Shown: piece by piece, positions 35,218 through 44,476 of the stretch
Layout of the letters: every line of letters starts with the position of its first letter
Numbering within the stretch: position 1 is the first letter of the stretch
Assembly (NCBI RefSeq): GCF_900101905.1
Contig: NZ_FNAJ01000010.1
Span: 186,001 to 250,000, forward strand
Origin: Myxococcus virescens
GTDB taxonomy: Bacteria; Myxococcota; Myxococcia; Myxococcales; Myxococcaceae
Length of the DNA stretch: 64,000 nt
Direction: 5' to 3'
Program-made: the position numbers and the translations under genes
The notes under the pieces: model-generated
What the model was told of the DNA's origin: nothing
Seen by the model: only the letters and a program-made list of their open reading frames with translations
Databases searched by the model: none

Positions 35218-35466
35218 ATGCGCCAGGTCCTCGCGCGGCTGTGCGTGGCCGCCAGCGTGTCACTGACGCTGGCGGCGTGTGGCATCAAGGGGCCGCCTCG
35301 GCCACCCGGGCCGCCGCCAGCGCCTGCGACGCAGGCGCAGCCGCCGCCCCCTGAGTCGGAGCGAGGGCCCCGGGAGCCGTCGGGGCCCGCGCTGTCTCCC
35401 ACGCCGGAGACCGGGGTGGAGACGCCGCTGTCACCGCCGGAGACCGAGGACGCGGGAGCCCCGTGA
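35218..35466 (+). CDS. lptM: LptM (YifL)-like small lipoprotein
   Basis: 82 residues, too short to stand out. The lipoprotein signal MRQVLARLCVAASVSLTLAAC (Cys 21) is followed by GIKGPPRPPGP, the hallmark of LptM, which in enterobacteria stabilises the LptD outer-membrane LPS transporter. The rest is Pro-rich and disordered. As in many proteobacteria it sits directly before lysA, here with a GTGA overlap. The role in LPS export is taken from the family. Confidence 0.75.
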   Translation: MRQVLARLCVAASVSLTLAACGIKGPPRPPGPPPAPATQAQPPPPESERGPREPSGPALSPTPETGVETPLSPPETEDAGAP

Positions 35467-36704
35467 ATCACTTCGCCTACCGCAAGGGCGTGCTCCACGC
35501 GGAGGATGTGCCGCTGGCGGCCATCGCCGAGTCCGTGGGCACGCCCACCTACGTGTACTCCACCGCCACGCTCACCCGGCACATCCGGGTGGTGACGGAG
35601 GCCTTCGGAGACCGGCCGCACCTCATCTGCTACTCGGTGAAGGCCAACTCGAACCTGGCCATCCTCCGGCTCATCGCCGAGCGGGGCGGCGGGTTCGACA
35701 TCGTCTCCGGAGGCGAGCTGGCCCGGGTGCGGCATGTGGGCGGAGACGCCGGGAAGACGGTGTTCGCTGGCGTGGGCAAGACGCAGGAGGAGATGGAGAC
35801 GGCGCTGGCCGCGGGCATCCTCCTCTTCAACGTGGAGAGCGCCGAGGAGCTGGAGGCGCTGGACGCGGTGGGCCGCCGCCTGGGGCGCCGCGCGCCGTTC
35901 GCCCTGCGGGTGAATCCGGACGTGGATGCGCGCACGCACCGTTACATCTCCACCGGTTTGAAGACGTCGAAGTTCGGCGTGCCGTTCGAGGAGGCGGTGG
36001 CCCTCTACGCGCGCGCGAAGAAGATGAAGGGCCTGCTGGCCGCCGGGTTGGATTGCCACATCGGCTCGCAGCTCACCCAGACGGCGCCCATTCGCGCGGC
36101 CTTGTCCAAGGTTGCGGGTCTGTACTCCGCGCTCAAGGCGCAGGGCCATCCGCTGGCGTACCTGGACGTGGGCGGCGGGCTGGGCATCACCTATTCGGAC
36201 GAAACGCCGCCGTCTCCGGAGGAGTACGCGCGCACCGTGCTGGCCGCGGCGGGTGCCACCGGGGCCACGCTCATCCTGGAGCCGGGCCGGGCGCTGGTGG
36301 GCAACGCGGGCGTGTTGCTCACGCGCGTGCTGTACCGGAAGAAGACGCCAGCGCGGCACTTCGTGGTGGTGGACGCGGGCATGAATGACTTGCTGCGCCC
36401 CGCGCTCTACGAGGCGCACCACGGCCTTCAGCCCCTGGTGAAGCGGCGGGGCAAGGCGGTGGAGGTAGACGTGGTGGGGCCGGTGTGTGAATCCACCGAC
36501 GTGCTGGCGAAGGCGCGGCCCCTGGTGCTTCCGCAAGCAGGCGAGTTGTTCGCTTTCATGAGCGCGGGCGCGTACGGCATGAGTATGTCGTCCACTTATA
36601 ACTCCCGGCCACGCCCGGCCGAGGTGCTGGTGGACGGTGCGGCGTGGCGCGTGGTCCGGGAGCGGGAGCGCGTCGAGGATCTCTGGCGCGGCGAGCGGGC
36701 CTGA
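35463..36704 (+). CDS. lysA: Diaminopimelate decarboxylase
   Basis: 413 residues, GTG start inside the lptM stop. The PLP Lys lies in YSVKANSNLAILRLI; GFDIVSGGELARV, HIGSQLTQTAPI, YLDVGGGLGITY, EPGRALVGNAG and CESTDVLAKARPL are standard substrate and cofactor blocks, ending with GAYGMSMSSTYNSRPRPAEV. It makes L-lysine from meso-diaminopimelate. It leads straight into dapA and dapB, so the operon controls both wall diaminopimelate and lysine. Confidence 0.95.
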   Translation: MNHFAYRKGVLHAEDVPLAAIAESVGTPTYVYSTATLTRHIRVVTEAFGDRPHLICYSVKANSNLAILRLIAERGGGFDIVSGGELARVRHVGGDAGKTVFAGVGKTQEEMETALAAGILLFNVESAEELEALDAVGRRLGRRAPFALRVNPDVDARTHRYISTGLKTSKFGVPFEEAVALYARAKKMKGLLAAGLDCHIGSQLTQTAPIRAALSKVAGLYSALKAQGHPLAYLDVGGGLGITYSDETPPSPEEYARTVLAAAGATGATLILEPGRALVGNAGVLLTRVLYRKKTPARHFVVVDAGMNDLLRPALYEAHHGLQPLVKRRGKAVEVDVVGPVCESTDVLAKARPLVLPQAGELFAFMSAGAYGMSMSSTYNSRPRPAEVLVDGAAWRVVRERERVEDLWRGERA

Positions 36705-36720
36705 ACGTATAAGCGCCGGC

Positions 36721-37608
36721 ATGAAGACCTTCGAAGGCTCCATGACGGCGCTGGCCACTCCGTTTCGCAACGGAGCGCTCGATGAGCCCGCTTACCGGGC
36801 GCTGGTCCGCCAGCAGATTGAAGGGGGCACCAGCGTGCTGGTCCCCATGGGCACCACCGGCGAGGCCGTGACGATGACGGCCGACGAGCGGGCCCGCGCG
36901 GTGAAGGTGGTGGTGGAGGAGGCGAAGGGCCGCGTGACGGTGGTGGGCGGCGCCGGCTCCAACAGCACCGCGGAGACCATCGAAGGCGTGCGCCGCGTGC
37001 GCGACGCGGGCGCGGACGGTACGCTCATCGTCACGCCCTACTACAACAAGCCCACGCAGGCGGGCTTGCTGGAGCACTACCGCGCGGTGGCCAAGGCGCA
37101 CCCGGGCTTCCCCATCATCGCCTACAACGTGCCGGGCCGGACGGGCGTGGACCTGCTGCCCGACACCGTGCTGCGGCTGTGTGACATCCCCGAGGTGGTG
37201 GCGCTCAAGGAGGCCACCGGCAGCATGCCTCGGGCCATCGACATCCTGGAGAAGTGCGGCGACCGGATGACGCTCTTGTCCGGTGACGACTTCACCGTGC
37301 TGCCCTTCATCGCCTGCGGCGGCAAGGGCGTCATCTCCGTGTCGTCCAACGTGGCGCCGCGGATGATGGCGGACCTGGTGGCGGCGGCGCGCGCGGGGAA
37401 TGTCGCGGTGGCGCGCGACCTCCAGGTGAGGATGAACGAGCTGCACCGCCTGCTCTTCATCGAGTCCAACCCCACGCCCGTGAAGTGGGGATTGCACGTG
37501 ATGGGATTGTTCGGGCCCGAAGTGCGGTTGCCCCTGGTGCAGATGACCGAGCCCAACGCCGCGAAGCTTCGCGACACCCTGCGCCAGCTGGGCCTGCTCA
37601 CGGGCTGA
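36721..37608 (+). CDS. dapA: 4-hydroxy-tetrahydrodipicolinate synthase
   Basis: 295 residues, the usual size. PMGTTGEAVTM, the Tyr site TPYYNKPTQAGLLEHYRAV, YNVPGRTGVDLLPD and the Schiff-base Lys in VVALKEATGS are all present, with LLSGDDFTVLPFIACGGKG later. It condenses pyruvate with aspartate semialdehyde, the first step of the diaminopimelate branch. The ATG is 16 bases after lysA. The lysine-binding residues typical of feedback-inhibited forms cannot be judged by eye. Confidence 0.95.
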   Translation: MKTFEGSMTALATPFRNGALDEPAYRALVRQQIEGGTSVLVPMGTTGEAVTMTADERARAVKVVVEEAKGRVTVVGGAGSNSTAETIEGVRRVRDAGADGTLIVTPYYNKPTQAGLLEHYRAVAKAHPGFPIIAYNVPGRTGVDLLPDTVLRLCDIPEVVALKEATGSMPRAIDILEKCGDRMTLLSGDDFTVLPFIACGGKGVISVSSNVAPRMMADLVAAARAGNVAVARDLQVRMNELHRLLFIESNPTPVKWGLHVMGLFGPEVRLPLVQMTEPNAAKLRDTLRQLGLLTG

Positions 37609-37647
37609 GCTTTCCCTCATCCCGCCGTTACCTGGAGCGCGGCAGAC

Positions 37648-38463
37648 ATGATTCGCACCGTCATCACCGGCATCACCGGCCGCATGGGCAGCACGTTGCT
37701 TCGCCTGGCGCGCGAGTCGGGAGACCTGCGGGTGGTGGGTGGCACGGCGCGGCCGGGCAGTGCCTCGGTGGGCCAGGACGCCGGGGTGGCGACGCGGCTG
37801 GGCCCGGTGGACGTGACGGTGGTGGACAGCCTGGAGCGAGCGCTGGACGCCGCGCAGGCGGACGTCGTCATCGACTTCACCAGCGCGGAGCTGAGCGTGG
37901 CGCACGCGAAGGTGTGTGCCGCGCGCGGCGTGGCCCTGGTGGTGGGCTCCACCGGCTTCACGCCGGAGGCGTCCGCGGCGCTGGCGGAGAGCGCGAAGGC
38001 GGTGCCCATCGTCGCCGCGCCGAACATGTCGGTGGGCGTCAACCTGGTCATCCGCATGGCGGCGGAGCTGGCGCGGGTGCTGGGGCCGGGCTTCGACGTG
38101 GAGGTGCTGGAGGCGCACCACCGCATGAAGAAGGACGCGCCCAGCGGCACCGCGCTGCGGCTGGCGGACGTGCTGGCGGAGGCTCTGGGGCGCACCCAGG
38201 AGGACCTCACCTTCGCGAGGCATGGGCAGATTGGCGCGCGGCCCGCGCGCGAGATAGGTGTGCAGACGCTGCGGGGCGGCGACGTGGTGGGCGAGCACAC
38301 CGTGTACTTCTTCGGTGAGGGCGAGCGCATCGAGCTCACGCACCGCGCCACCAACCGAGACCAGTTCGCTGCTGGCGCGCTGAGGGCCGCGCGCTGGGTG
38401 GTGGGGCGCGCGCCGGGTCTCCATGACATGGCCGACGTGCTCGGCTTCCAGAGGACTTCATGA
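37648..38463 (+). CDS. dapB: 4-hydroxy-tetrahydrodipicolinate reductase
   Basis: 271 residues. The NAD(P)H site [14 protein letters not shown] is at the N-terminus; [21 protein letters not shown] and [13 protein letters not shown] follow, and the catalytic block [20 protein letters not shown] is intact. It reduces the dapA product. It follows dapA by 39 bases, and its stop overlaps the FAH-family gene (ATGA). Confidence 0.95.
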   Translation: MIRTVITGITGRMGSTLLRLARESGDLRVVGGTARPGSASVGQDAGVATRLGPVDVTVVDSLERALDAAQADVVIDFTSAELSVAHAKVCAARGVALVVGSTGFTPEASAALAESAKAVPIVAAPNMSVGVNLVIRMAAELARVLGPGFDVEVLEAHHRMKKDAPSGTALRLADVLAEALGRTQEDLTFARHGQIGARPAREIGVQTLRGGDVVGEHTVYFFGEGERIELTHRATNRDQFAAGALRAARWVVGRAPGLHDMADVLGFQRTS

Positions 38464-39230
38464 CGACCGCGCGCTACTGCCGCTTCCTGCATGAGGGCCG
38501 TGCGCACCACGGCCGGGTGGAAGGCTCCGAGGTGGTGGTCCTCACCGCCGCGCCCTGGGCCGGCGCGAAGGAGACGGGCATCCACCGCTCGCTGTCCTCG
38601 CTGACGCTGCTGGTGCCGTCGGACGCGTCCAAGGTCGTGTGTATCGGTCAGAACTACCGCAAGCACGCGGAGGAGATGGGCAAGCCGGTGCCGCCTGAGC
38701 CGCTCATCTTCACCAAGCCCTCCACGGCGCTCAATGGCACGGGCTCGCCCATCCGCATCCCCAAGGCGAGCCAGGAAGTCCACTACGAGGCGGAGCTGGC
38801 GCTCGTCATCGGCGAGAAGCTGAAGAACGCCAACGAGTCCACCGCCGCGCGCGCCATCTGGGGCCTCACGTGCTTCAACGACGTGACGGCGCGCGACGTC
38901 CAGCGCCGCGAGATTCAGCACACCCGCGCCAAGGGCTACGACACCTTCGCGTGCGCGGGGCCGTGGGCGGTGACGGGCCTGTCTCCCGACGACCTCCGCA
39001 TCGTGTGCCGGGTGAACGGGCAGGTGCGCCAGGACAGCCGCACGTCCGACATGATTTTCAGTCCCGCGCGCCTGGTGTCGTTCATCTCCCACATCATGAC
39101 GCTGCTGCCTGGGGACATCGTCAGCACCGGGACGCCGTCGGGTGTGGGGAAGCTGTCGGCCGGGGACACGGTGGAGGTGGAGCTGGAGGGAATCGGAACC
39201 CTGGTGAACCCTGTTGAGATGGAGCCGTGA
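38460..39230 (+). CDS. Fumarylacetoacetate hydrolase-family protein
   Basis: 256 residues. [47 protein letters not shown] with the metal-binding Glu residues, [16 protein letters not shown] and a [19 protein letters not shown] end are the FAH-family core; relatives include oxaloacetate decarboxylase/tautomerase and acylpyruvase. Within a lysine/folate gene run it may clean up pyruvate- or oxaloacetate-derived by-products, an inference only. It overlaps dapB and folK by four bases each. Confidence 0.85.
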   Translation: MTTARYCRFLHEGRAHHGRVEGSEVVVLTAAPWAGAKETGIHRSLSSLTLLVPSDASKVVCIGQNYRKHAEEMGKPVPPEPLIFTKPSTALNGTGSPIRIPKASQEVHYEAELALVIGEKLKNANESTAARAIWGLTCFNDVTARDVQRREIQHTRAKGYDTFACAGPWAVTGLSPDDLRIVCRVNGQVRQDSRTSDMIFSPARLVSFISHIMTLLPGDIVSTGTPSGVGKLSAGDTVEVELEGIGTLVNPVEMEP

Positions 39231-39751
39231 GCGACACCGTCTACGTCGGGTTGGGTTCCAACGAGGGGGAGCGCGAGAATCACCTCGTCGCCGCCCTGTC
39301 CGCGCTGTCCCGCATCGACGCGGTGGCGGTGCTCCACTGCTCCTCGCTTTTCGACAGCGCCCCCGTGGGGCCGCCGCAGCCGCGCTTCCTCAACGCGGTG
39401 GTGGCCCTGGAGTGTGGCCTGCCGCCGCAGCGGCTGCTCTGCATCCTTCAGCAGATTGAGAAGGACCTGGGCCGCACCCGGGAGGTGCGCTGGGGCCCGC
39501 GCACCATCGACCTGGACATCCTCTTCTGGGAGGGACAGGTGGTGGCCGACCCCACGCTCCAGGTGCCCCACCTGGAGCTGCACAAGCGCCGCTTCGCCCT
39601 GGAGCCGCTCGTTGAACTGGCGCCCCACCTGCGTCATCCGGTACTGGGGATGTCGGTGAAGGAGCTCCTCGGGAAACTCGCCCCGCAGGATGTCCGCAGG
39701 AGCGAGGCCACGTGGTGGCCGGAAGCGAGCTACTCGAGCAACGACACATGA
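39227..39751 (+). CDS. folK: HPPK (6-hydroxymethyl-7,8-dihydropterin pyrophosphokinase)
   Basis: 174 residues, GTG start. YVGLGSNEGERENHLVAAL, SLFDSAPVGPPQPRFLNAVV, LQQIEKDLGRTREVRWGPR and TIDLDILFW (the two Asp binding magnesium) are diagnostic. It transfers pyrophosphate from ATP to the pterin precursor of folate. It overlaps the FAH gene (GTGA) and the TPR gene (ATGA). folA and thyA of the same pathway are 16 kb away. Confidence 0.93.
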   Translation: MSDTVYVGLGSNEGERENHLVAALSALSRIDAVAVLHCSSLFDSAPVGPPQPRFLNAVVALECGLPPQRLLCILQQIEKDLGRTREVRWGPRTIDLDILFWEGQVVADPTLQVPHLELHKRRFALEPLVELAPHLRHPVLGMSVKELLGKLAPQDVRRSEATWWPEASYSSNDT

Positions 39752-41088
39752 ACCTGTCCCTTGCCCTGGCCACCGCGGCGCTGCTGACCGCCCAGCCCTC
39801 GACGCTGCCTCCCGGCCACCCGGTCATCCCTCCGGGGACCACGGCCTCCCCCGCCACCTCTGGCATGCCGGAGGGCCACCCGCCGACGGAGGGCGCGGCT
39901 CCCAGCATCAGCCCGGAGCAGCTGCCCCCGGGCCACCCGCCCATGTCGGGCACGGGCCGGGCGCCGCCGTCCGCGGAGGAGCTGCTGCGCCAGCTCGACT
40001 CCACGGAGGGGCTGGCGGACCGTGAGAAGACCTTCGAAATCGCCGCGTCGCTGGGCCGCCTGTACTACGTGAACGGCCGCAACGCGGAGGCCAGCACCTA
40101 CCTTCAGCAGGCCCTGGCGCGCGCCCAGCCCACGCGGGAGCTGTTCCTGGCGCAGCGCAAGAAGCTGGGCAAGGCCGCGGTGCCCACCGCCGAGGCGGCG
40201 GGCTGTGGCTTCACCCCGAACATGCCGGTGGAGGACATGGGCGCCGCCGCGCAGGCGCGCGCGAAGAAGGGTGACACCGCGGGCGCGGCGGCCTGTGCGC
40301 GCGCGGCGCTGGCGCCGGTGCTGGACGTGGCGGTGATGCAGGCCAACGCGCTCTACCTGTCCAACGACAGCGGCAAGGCGCTGGTGGCCTACGACGCCGT
40401 GCTGGAGGTGGAGCCCCTGCACGAGGAGGCCCTCTACGCGCGCGCGGCGCTGCTCTTCGAGACGAAGGGCGACGACGTGGCGGCGCTGAAGAAGGCGGGC
40501 GAGGGCTTCGAGGCGGTCGCGACCACGTACCCCGATTCGTTCCGTGCGCCCATGGCGAAGCGGATGGTGGCGCTGGTGGAGGAGACGGTGAAGGCGGGGG
40601 GCCGCAAGCAGCTGCTCGCCTCGCGCGCGGAGGACCGCCGCATCCGCCTGTCGCAGGCGCCCGCCGCCGCCGCGCCGGATGCGCCCCGGCCGCTGTCGCA
40701 GGAGATGGTGGACGCCGTGAAGAGCACCGAGCGCACGCCGGAGCTGGAGCAGGGCCTGGCGAAGCTGGTGGACGAGGGCGAGGAGCTCCTGGCGAAGGGC
40801 CAGTACCAGGAGGCGCTCGCCAACTACACGCGCGTGGTTCCCTTCCAGCCGGAGAACGGGCGCGCGAAGGCGGGCATGGCCTGGGCCCTGGTGTCCCTGG
40901 AGCGTCCCATGGCGGTGCGCGTGTGGGGCGTGGCCGTGCAGACCGACCCGCTCTCCGTGGAGAAGCTGGGCGACACGCTCAAGGCCAAGGGCGACGACAA
41001 GGGCGCCAAGGCGCTCTGGGAGAAGCTGGCCACGGACGCGCCGGACTACCCCAACAAGGCGAGCCTCCAGGCGAAGCTGGGCAAGTAG
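39748..41088 (+). CDS. TPR protein with PPGHP motifs
   Basis: 446 residues. A signal-like start ([17 protein letters not shown]) leads to a Pro-rich stretch with three copies of a (L/M)P(P/E)GHP motif within 55 residues. The rest is helical tetratricopeptide-like repeats, seen in [40 protein letters not shown] and [20 protein letters not shown]. It is probably periplasmic and acts in protein binding. PPGHP-type motifs recur in myxobacterial envelope proteins; His could bind metal or haem, unproven. ATGA overlap with folK places it last in the operon. Confidence 0.7.
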   Translation: MNLSLALATAALLTAQPSTLPPGHPVIPPGTTASPATSGMPEGHPPTEGAAPSISPEQLPPGHPPMSGTGRAPPSAEELLRQLDSTEGLADREKTFEIAASLGRLYYVNGRNAEASTYLQQALARAQPTRELFLAQRKKLGKAAVPTAEAAGCGFTPNMPVEDMGAAAQARAKKGDTAGAAACARAALAPVLDVAVMQANALYLSNDSGKALVAYDAVLEVEPLHEEALYARAALLFETKGDDVAALKKAGEGFEAVATTYPDSFRAPMAKRMVALVEETVKAGGRKQLLASRAEDRRIRLSQAPAAAAPDAPRPLSQEMVDAVKSTERTPELEQGLAKLVDEGEELLAKGQYQEALANYTRVVPFQPENGRAKAGMAWALVSLERPMAVRVWGVAVQTDPLSVEKLGDTLKAKGDDKGAKALWEKLATDAPDYPNKASLQAKLGK

Positions 41089-41108
41089 CGCCCGCGCGCT
41101 CGAAGTGC

Positions 41109-41240
41109 TTCGCGGCCAGCGGTCCTGCACGTTCAGCAGGACCGCGCGGCGGCCCTCCGCGGCCCACGCCTCAGACGAACTTCGCGGCCAGCAGGTCCTG
41201 CACGTCGAGCAGGCCCACGGCGCGGCCTTCCACGTCCACC
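41109..41240. repeat. Partial duplication of the kdsD 3' end
   Basis: 41109-41168 and 41181-41240 are imperfect direct repeats. TTCGCGGCCAGC and GGTCCTGCACGT occur in both in the same order, followed by AGCAGG, with one indel and scattered changes. The right copy is the end of kdsD; the left copy lies outside any gene and has gained the hairpin at 41119-41145. Confidence 0.65.
41119..41145. terminator. Hairpin between convergent genes
   Basis: A perfect 10-bp stem, GCGGTCCTGC pairing with GCAGGACCGC around a 7-base loop, lies between the ends of the TPR gene and kdsD. There is no T run, so it may be a bidirectional stop or RNA-end structure rather than a classic intrinsic terminator. Confidence 0.5.
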
Positions 41241-42229
41241 ACGGGGAGCTGGTCCACCCGCAGCTCGCGCATCTGCGTGGCCGCGGCCAGCACCAGCGTC
41301 TCCGGCGTCACGCAGCGCGGGTTCTTCCCCATCAGCTCGCGCACGGGCACGGTGAAGTCGGTGAGGCCCGCCTCCACGCGGCGGCGCAAGTCGCCGTCGG
41401 TGAAGATGCCCACCAGCTTCCCCGCCTTGTCCACCACGCACGCGGCGCCCGGACGGCCCGGCGTCTTCGTCATCACCCCCACCACCGCGGACAGGGGCGA
41501 GGTGTCGCGCACCAGCGGGTTGGCGTTGCCGGTGCGCATCAGCTCGAAGACGCGCTGCACGGAGCGCCCCAGCTTCCCGCCCGGGTGCAGCAGCGCGTAG
41601 TCCTCCGTGCCGAAGGGCCGCGAGCGCAGCACCGTCATCGCAAGCGCGTCGCCAATCGCGTGCAGCGCGGCGGTGGAGGCCGTGGGCACCAGGCCCATGG
41701 GGCACGCCTCCGCGATGGCGCCGATGTCCAGCACCACGTCCGCGCCGCGGCCCAGCGGGCTCTTCGCGTCGCCGGTGAGGGCGATGACGGGCGTCTCCAT
41801 CCGCTTGAAGGAGGGGAGCAGGCGAATCAGCTCCTCCGTGGAGCCGCTGTTGGACAGCGCGAGGATGACGTCGCCCCGGCCCACGCGGCCCAAATCTCCG
41901 TGCACGGCCTCGGCGGGGTGGAGGTACACGGAGCGGATGCCCGTGGAGGCCAGCGTGGCGGACAGCTTCTGGCCGATGTGGCCCGCCTTGCCCATGCCGG
42001 TGACGATGACCTGGCCGCGGCAGTCGCGCACCAGTTGCACGGCGCGCAGGAAGTCGTCTCCCAGACGTTCCGTCACACCGAGGATGGCGCGGGCCTCGGC
42101 CTCCAGCACGCTCCGCGCGTAGGCGAGCGTGGCCTCTGCGTCGGGGAGAACGGCAGGTGCCTGTGCGGGACGGCCGGGGAGGGCGCGCAGGCGGGGCTTC
42201 TTGGCGGCGGAGCGGGAAGGGCGGGCCAT
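41171..42229 (-). CDS. kdsD: Arabinose-5-phosphate isomerase (KpsF/GutQ family)
   Basis: 352 residues. A basic lead of about 28 residues precedes a SIS sugar isomerase domain: [33 protein letters not shown] and [18 protein letters not shown] hold the catalytic and sugar-phosphate residues. HPGGKLGR follows, then two CBS domains ending [12 protein letters not shown]. It makes arabinose-5-phosphate for KDO of LPS. The ATG at 42229 was chosen because the longer frame is antisense to the aldolase gene. It diverges from that gene across 132 bases. Confidence 0.92.
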   Translation of the reverse strand: MARPSRSAAKKPRLRALPGRPAQAPAVLPDAEATLAYARSVLEAEARAILGVTERLGDDFLRAVQLVRDCRGQVIVTGMGKAGHIGQKLSATLASTGIRSVYLHPAEAVHGDLGRVGRGDVILALSNSGSTEELIRLLPSFKRMETPVIALTGDAKSPLGRGADVVLDIGAIAEACPMGLVPTASTAALHAIGDALAMTVLRSRPFGTEDYALLHPGGKLGRSVQRVFELMRTGNANPLVRDTSPLSAVVGVMTKTPGRPGAACVVDKAGKLVGIFTDGDLRRRVEAGLTDFTVPVRELMGKNPRCVTPETLVLAAATQMRELRVDQLPVVDVEGRAVGLLDVQDLLAAKFV

Positions 42230-42361
42230 GTTCAGTGTCTGGCCTTCTACCTCCGCACCCCCGCGGTGGCCACCCTTGACGCATGGGGGGGCATCGGTTA
42301 CGCGCCTGCTCGCCCGGCCTCCATTGGCCGGGGCACATTCCACCTTCAAGAGAGGGACGAG

Positions 42362-43033
42362 ATGAAGTTCTTCATCGACAGCGCCGACGTGGAGGAGATT
42401 CGCAAGGCCCACGCCATGGGCTGCGTGGACGGAGTGACGACCAACCCGTCCTTGCTCGCCAAGGTGGGCCGGGGCCTGGAGGAGACCATCCGCGAAATCT
42501 GCTCCATCGTGGATGGCCCCATCAGCGCCGAATGTGTGTCCATGGAAGCGGACGAGCTCATCAAGGAAGGCCGCTCCCTGGCGAAGATTCACGACAACGT
42601 CGTGGTGAAGATTCCCATGGGCGTGGAGGGCATGAAGGCCACCAAGGCGCTGACCGCCGAGGGCATCCGCACCAACGTCACGCTGTGTTTCTCCGCCAAC
42701 CAGGCCCTGCTGTGTGCCAAGGCCGGCGCGACCTACGTGTCGCCCTTCGTGGGCCGGTTGGATGACATCTCCCAGGACGGCATGGAGCTCATCTCCCACA
42801 TCCTGGAAATCTACCGGAACTACGAGCACTTCAACACGCAGGTGCTGGTGGCCAGCGTGCGCAACCCCGTGCACGTGCTCCAGGCCGCCCGCCTGGGCGC
42901 GGACGTGGCCACGCTGCCCTACAACGTCATCACCCAGCTGGCGAACCACCCGCTCACCGACGCCGGCATCAAGAAGTTCCTGGCCGACTGGGAGAAGGTC
43001 CCCAAGGCCGCCAAGCCGCCCGCAGCCAAATAG
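42362..43033 (+). CDS. fsa: Transaldolase-like fructose-6-phosphate aldolase
   Basis: 223 residues, the size of the short transaldolases (FSA/TalC/MipB). [45 protein letters not shown] with the Schiff-base Lys, and [16 protein letters not shown] are diagnostic. Whether it acts as true transaldolase or as fructose-6-phosphate aldolase cannot be settled by eye. GAGAGGGACGAG lies just before the ATG. An intrinsic terminator follows. Confidence 0.9.
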   Translation: MKFFIDSADVEEIRKAHAMGCVDGVTTNPSLLAKVGRGLEETIREICSIVDGPISAECVSMEADELIKEGRSLAKIHDNVVVKIPMGVEGMKATKALTAEGIRTNVTLCFSANQALLCAKAGATYVSPFVGRLDDISQDGMELISHILEIYRNYEHFNTQVLVASVRNPVHVLQAARLGADVATLPYNVITQLANHPLTDAGIKKFLADWEKVPKAAKPPAAK

Positions 43034-43068
43034 GCCCTCGGGAAAAACAGACTAACGTCGGTTTTCAT

Positions 43069-43106
43069 GGCTCCAATCCCTCTGCGGGGTTGGGGCCTGT
43101 TTTTTT
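43069..43106 (+). terminator. Intrinsic terminator after fsa
   Basis: A 12-bp stem, GGCTCCAATCCC with GGGGTTGGGGCC (two G-T pairs), around a TCTGC loop and followed by TGTTTTTTT, the only classic U-tract terminator I see in this window. It isolates fsa from the downstream acyl-CoA dehydrogenase operon. Confidence 0.85.
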
Positions 43107-43177
43107 GAGAAAAATGGAGCCCGTCCTCCTCCGCTTCCCGGCGGGTTGCACTGGCGATTTCGCGCCGCGGCATGTAT

Positions 43178-43199
43178 TCGTTGACTCCCGAGTCAACGA
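43178..43199. promoter_or_regulatory. Perfect inverted repeat, candidate operator of the acyl-CoA dehydrogenase operon
   Basis: TCGTTGACTC and GAGTCAACGA form a perfect 10-bp inverted repeat with a 2-base centre, ending 24 bases before the ATG of the acyl-CoA dehydrogenase gene. TTGAC-N6-GTCAA half-site geometry fits a dimeric TetR- or GntR-type repressor; such regulators commonly sense acyl-CoA. The binding protein is not encoded in this window. Confidence 0.65.
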
Positions 43200-43222
43200 G
43201 CCGAACCCGTCACGAGGTCCCC

Positions 43223-44359
43223 ATGGAATTCCAGCTCACCGACGCCCAGCGCGCGCTGCAGGACGCGGCACGCAAGTTCGCCCGCGAAGTGGTGCGTCCG
43301 AAGGCCGCCCACTACGACGAGACGGCCACCTTCCCACTCGATTTGCTGACGACCGCGTGGGAGTTGGGGCTGCTCAACATGGCGATACCCGCCGAGTACG
43401 GCGGCGTGGGCCTGTCCCATCTGGACCAGACCATCGTCGCGGAGGAGCTGAGCTGGGGCTGTGCGGGCGTGGCGACGTCCATCATCGCCAACGACCTGGC
43501 CAACCTCCCCATCATCCTCCACGCGACCGAGGAGCAGAAGAAGCGGCTGCTCACGCCCTTCACGGAGAAGCTGAAGTTCTCCTCGTTCTGTCTCACGGAG
43601 CCCGAGGCCGGCAGCGACGTGGCCAACATGCAGACCACGGCGCGGCTGGACGGAGACCACTACGTCCTCAACGGCGCCAAGTGCTTCATCACCAACGGCG
43701 GCCAGGCGAGCCAGTACACGGTGTTCGCCACGGTGGATAAGGGCAAGAAGCACAAGGGCATCACCTGCTTCGTGGTGGAGGGCCGCCCTGAAGGGCTCTC
43801 CGTCAGCAAGCACGAGAACAAGATGGGCCAGCGCGCCAGCGAGACGGTGTCGCTGACGTTCGAGGACGTGCGCGTCCCGGTGGCCAACCGCATTGGCGAA
43901 GAGGGGCAGGGCTTCGCCATCGCCATGGCCACGTTGGACAACAGCCGCCCGCTGACGGCCATGTTCTCCGTGGGCATCGCCCGCGCCGCGCTGGAGCACT
44001 CCATGGAGTACGCCACCCAGCGCCGCACCTTCGGCAAGCCCATCATCGAGCACCAGGCCATCCAGTTCATGATTGCCGACATGGCGATGAACACCCACGC
44101 GGCGCGCATGCTCACCTACGAGAGCGCGTGGCTCTTGGACGAGGGCAAGCGCAACTCCCTCCAGTCCAGCTACGCGAAGTGCTTCGCCGCGGACATGGCC
44201 ATGAAGGTCGCCACCGACGCCGTCCAGGTGTACGGCGGCTACGGCTACATCAAGGAGTACCCCGTGGAGAAGCTGATGCGCGACGCCAAGCTCATCCAGG
44301 TCTACGAGGGCACCAGCCAGGTCCAGCGGCTCGTCATCGCGCGGGAACTGTTCAAGTAG
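43223..44359 (+). CDS. Acyl-CoA dehydrogenase
   Basis: 378 residues. FCLTEPEAGSDVANMQTTA (FAD and substrate loop), KCFITNGGQASQYTVFA, GQRASETVSLTFEDVRVP, RRTFGKPIIEHQAIQFMIAD and VQVYGGYGYIKEYPVEKLMR DAKLIQVYEGTSQVQRL with the catalytic Glu (YEGTS) match short-chain/butyryl-type acyl-CoA dehydrogenases. It oxidises acyl-CoA to enoyl-CoA and passes electrons to the EtfAB encoded next. The ATG at 43223 starts the family N-terminus MEFQLTDAQRAL; an earlier frame start at 43172 runs through the operator. Confidence 0.92.
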   Translation: MEFQLTDAQRALQDAARKFAREVVRPKAAHYDETATFPLDLLTTAWELGLLNMAIPAEYGGVGLSHLDQTIVAEELSWGCAGVATSIIANDLANLPIILHATEEQKKRLLTPFTEKLKFSSFCLTEPEAGSDVANMQTTARLDGDHYVLNGAKCFITNGGQASQYTVFATVDKGKKHKGITCFVVEGRPEGLSVSKHENKMGQRASETVSLTFEDVRVPVANRIGEEGQGFAIAMATLDNSRPLTAMFSVGIARAALEHSMEYATQRRTFGKPIIEHQAIQFMIADMAMNTHAARMLTYESAWLLDEGKRNSLQSSYAKCFAADMAMKVATDAVQVYGGYGYIKEYPVEKLMRDAKLIQVYEGTSQVQRLVIARELFK

Positions 44360-44476
44360 CGCCGCGGCACTGCGTCCGGCGGCCGTTTCCCATTGCCGCC
44401 GCGACGCGCCAATGCCTATTAACCCAGACCGTTTTTTCCAGATTCCAAACTCCTCCCCGTAAGGAGAAGCACCGCC

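Noticed and set aside
44377-44401. 7-bp hairpin between acyl-CoA dehydrogenase and etfB
   Set aside because: Short stem with an 11-base loop and no U run; too weak to call a terminator in DNA of this composition.
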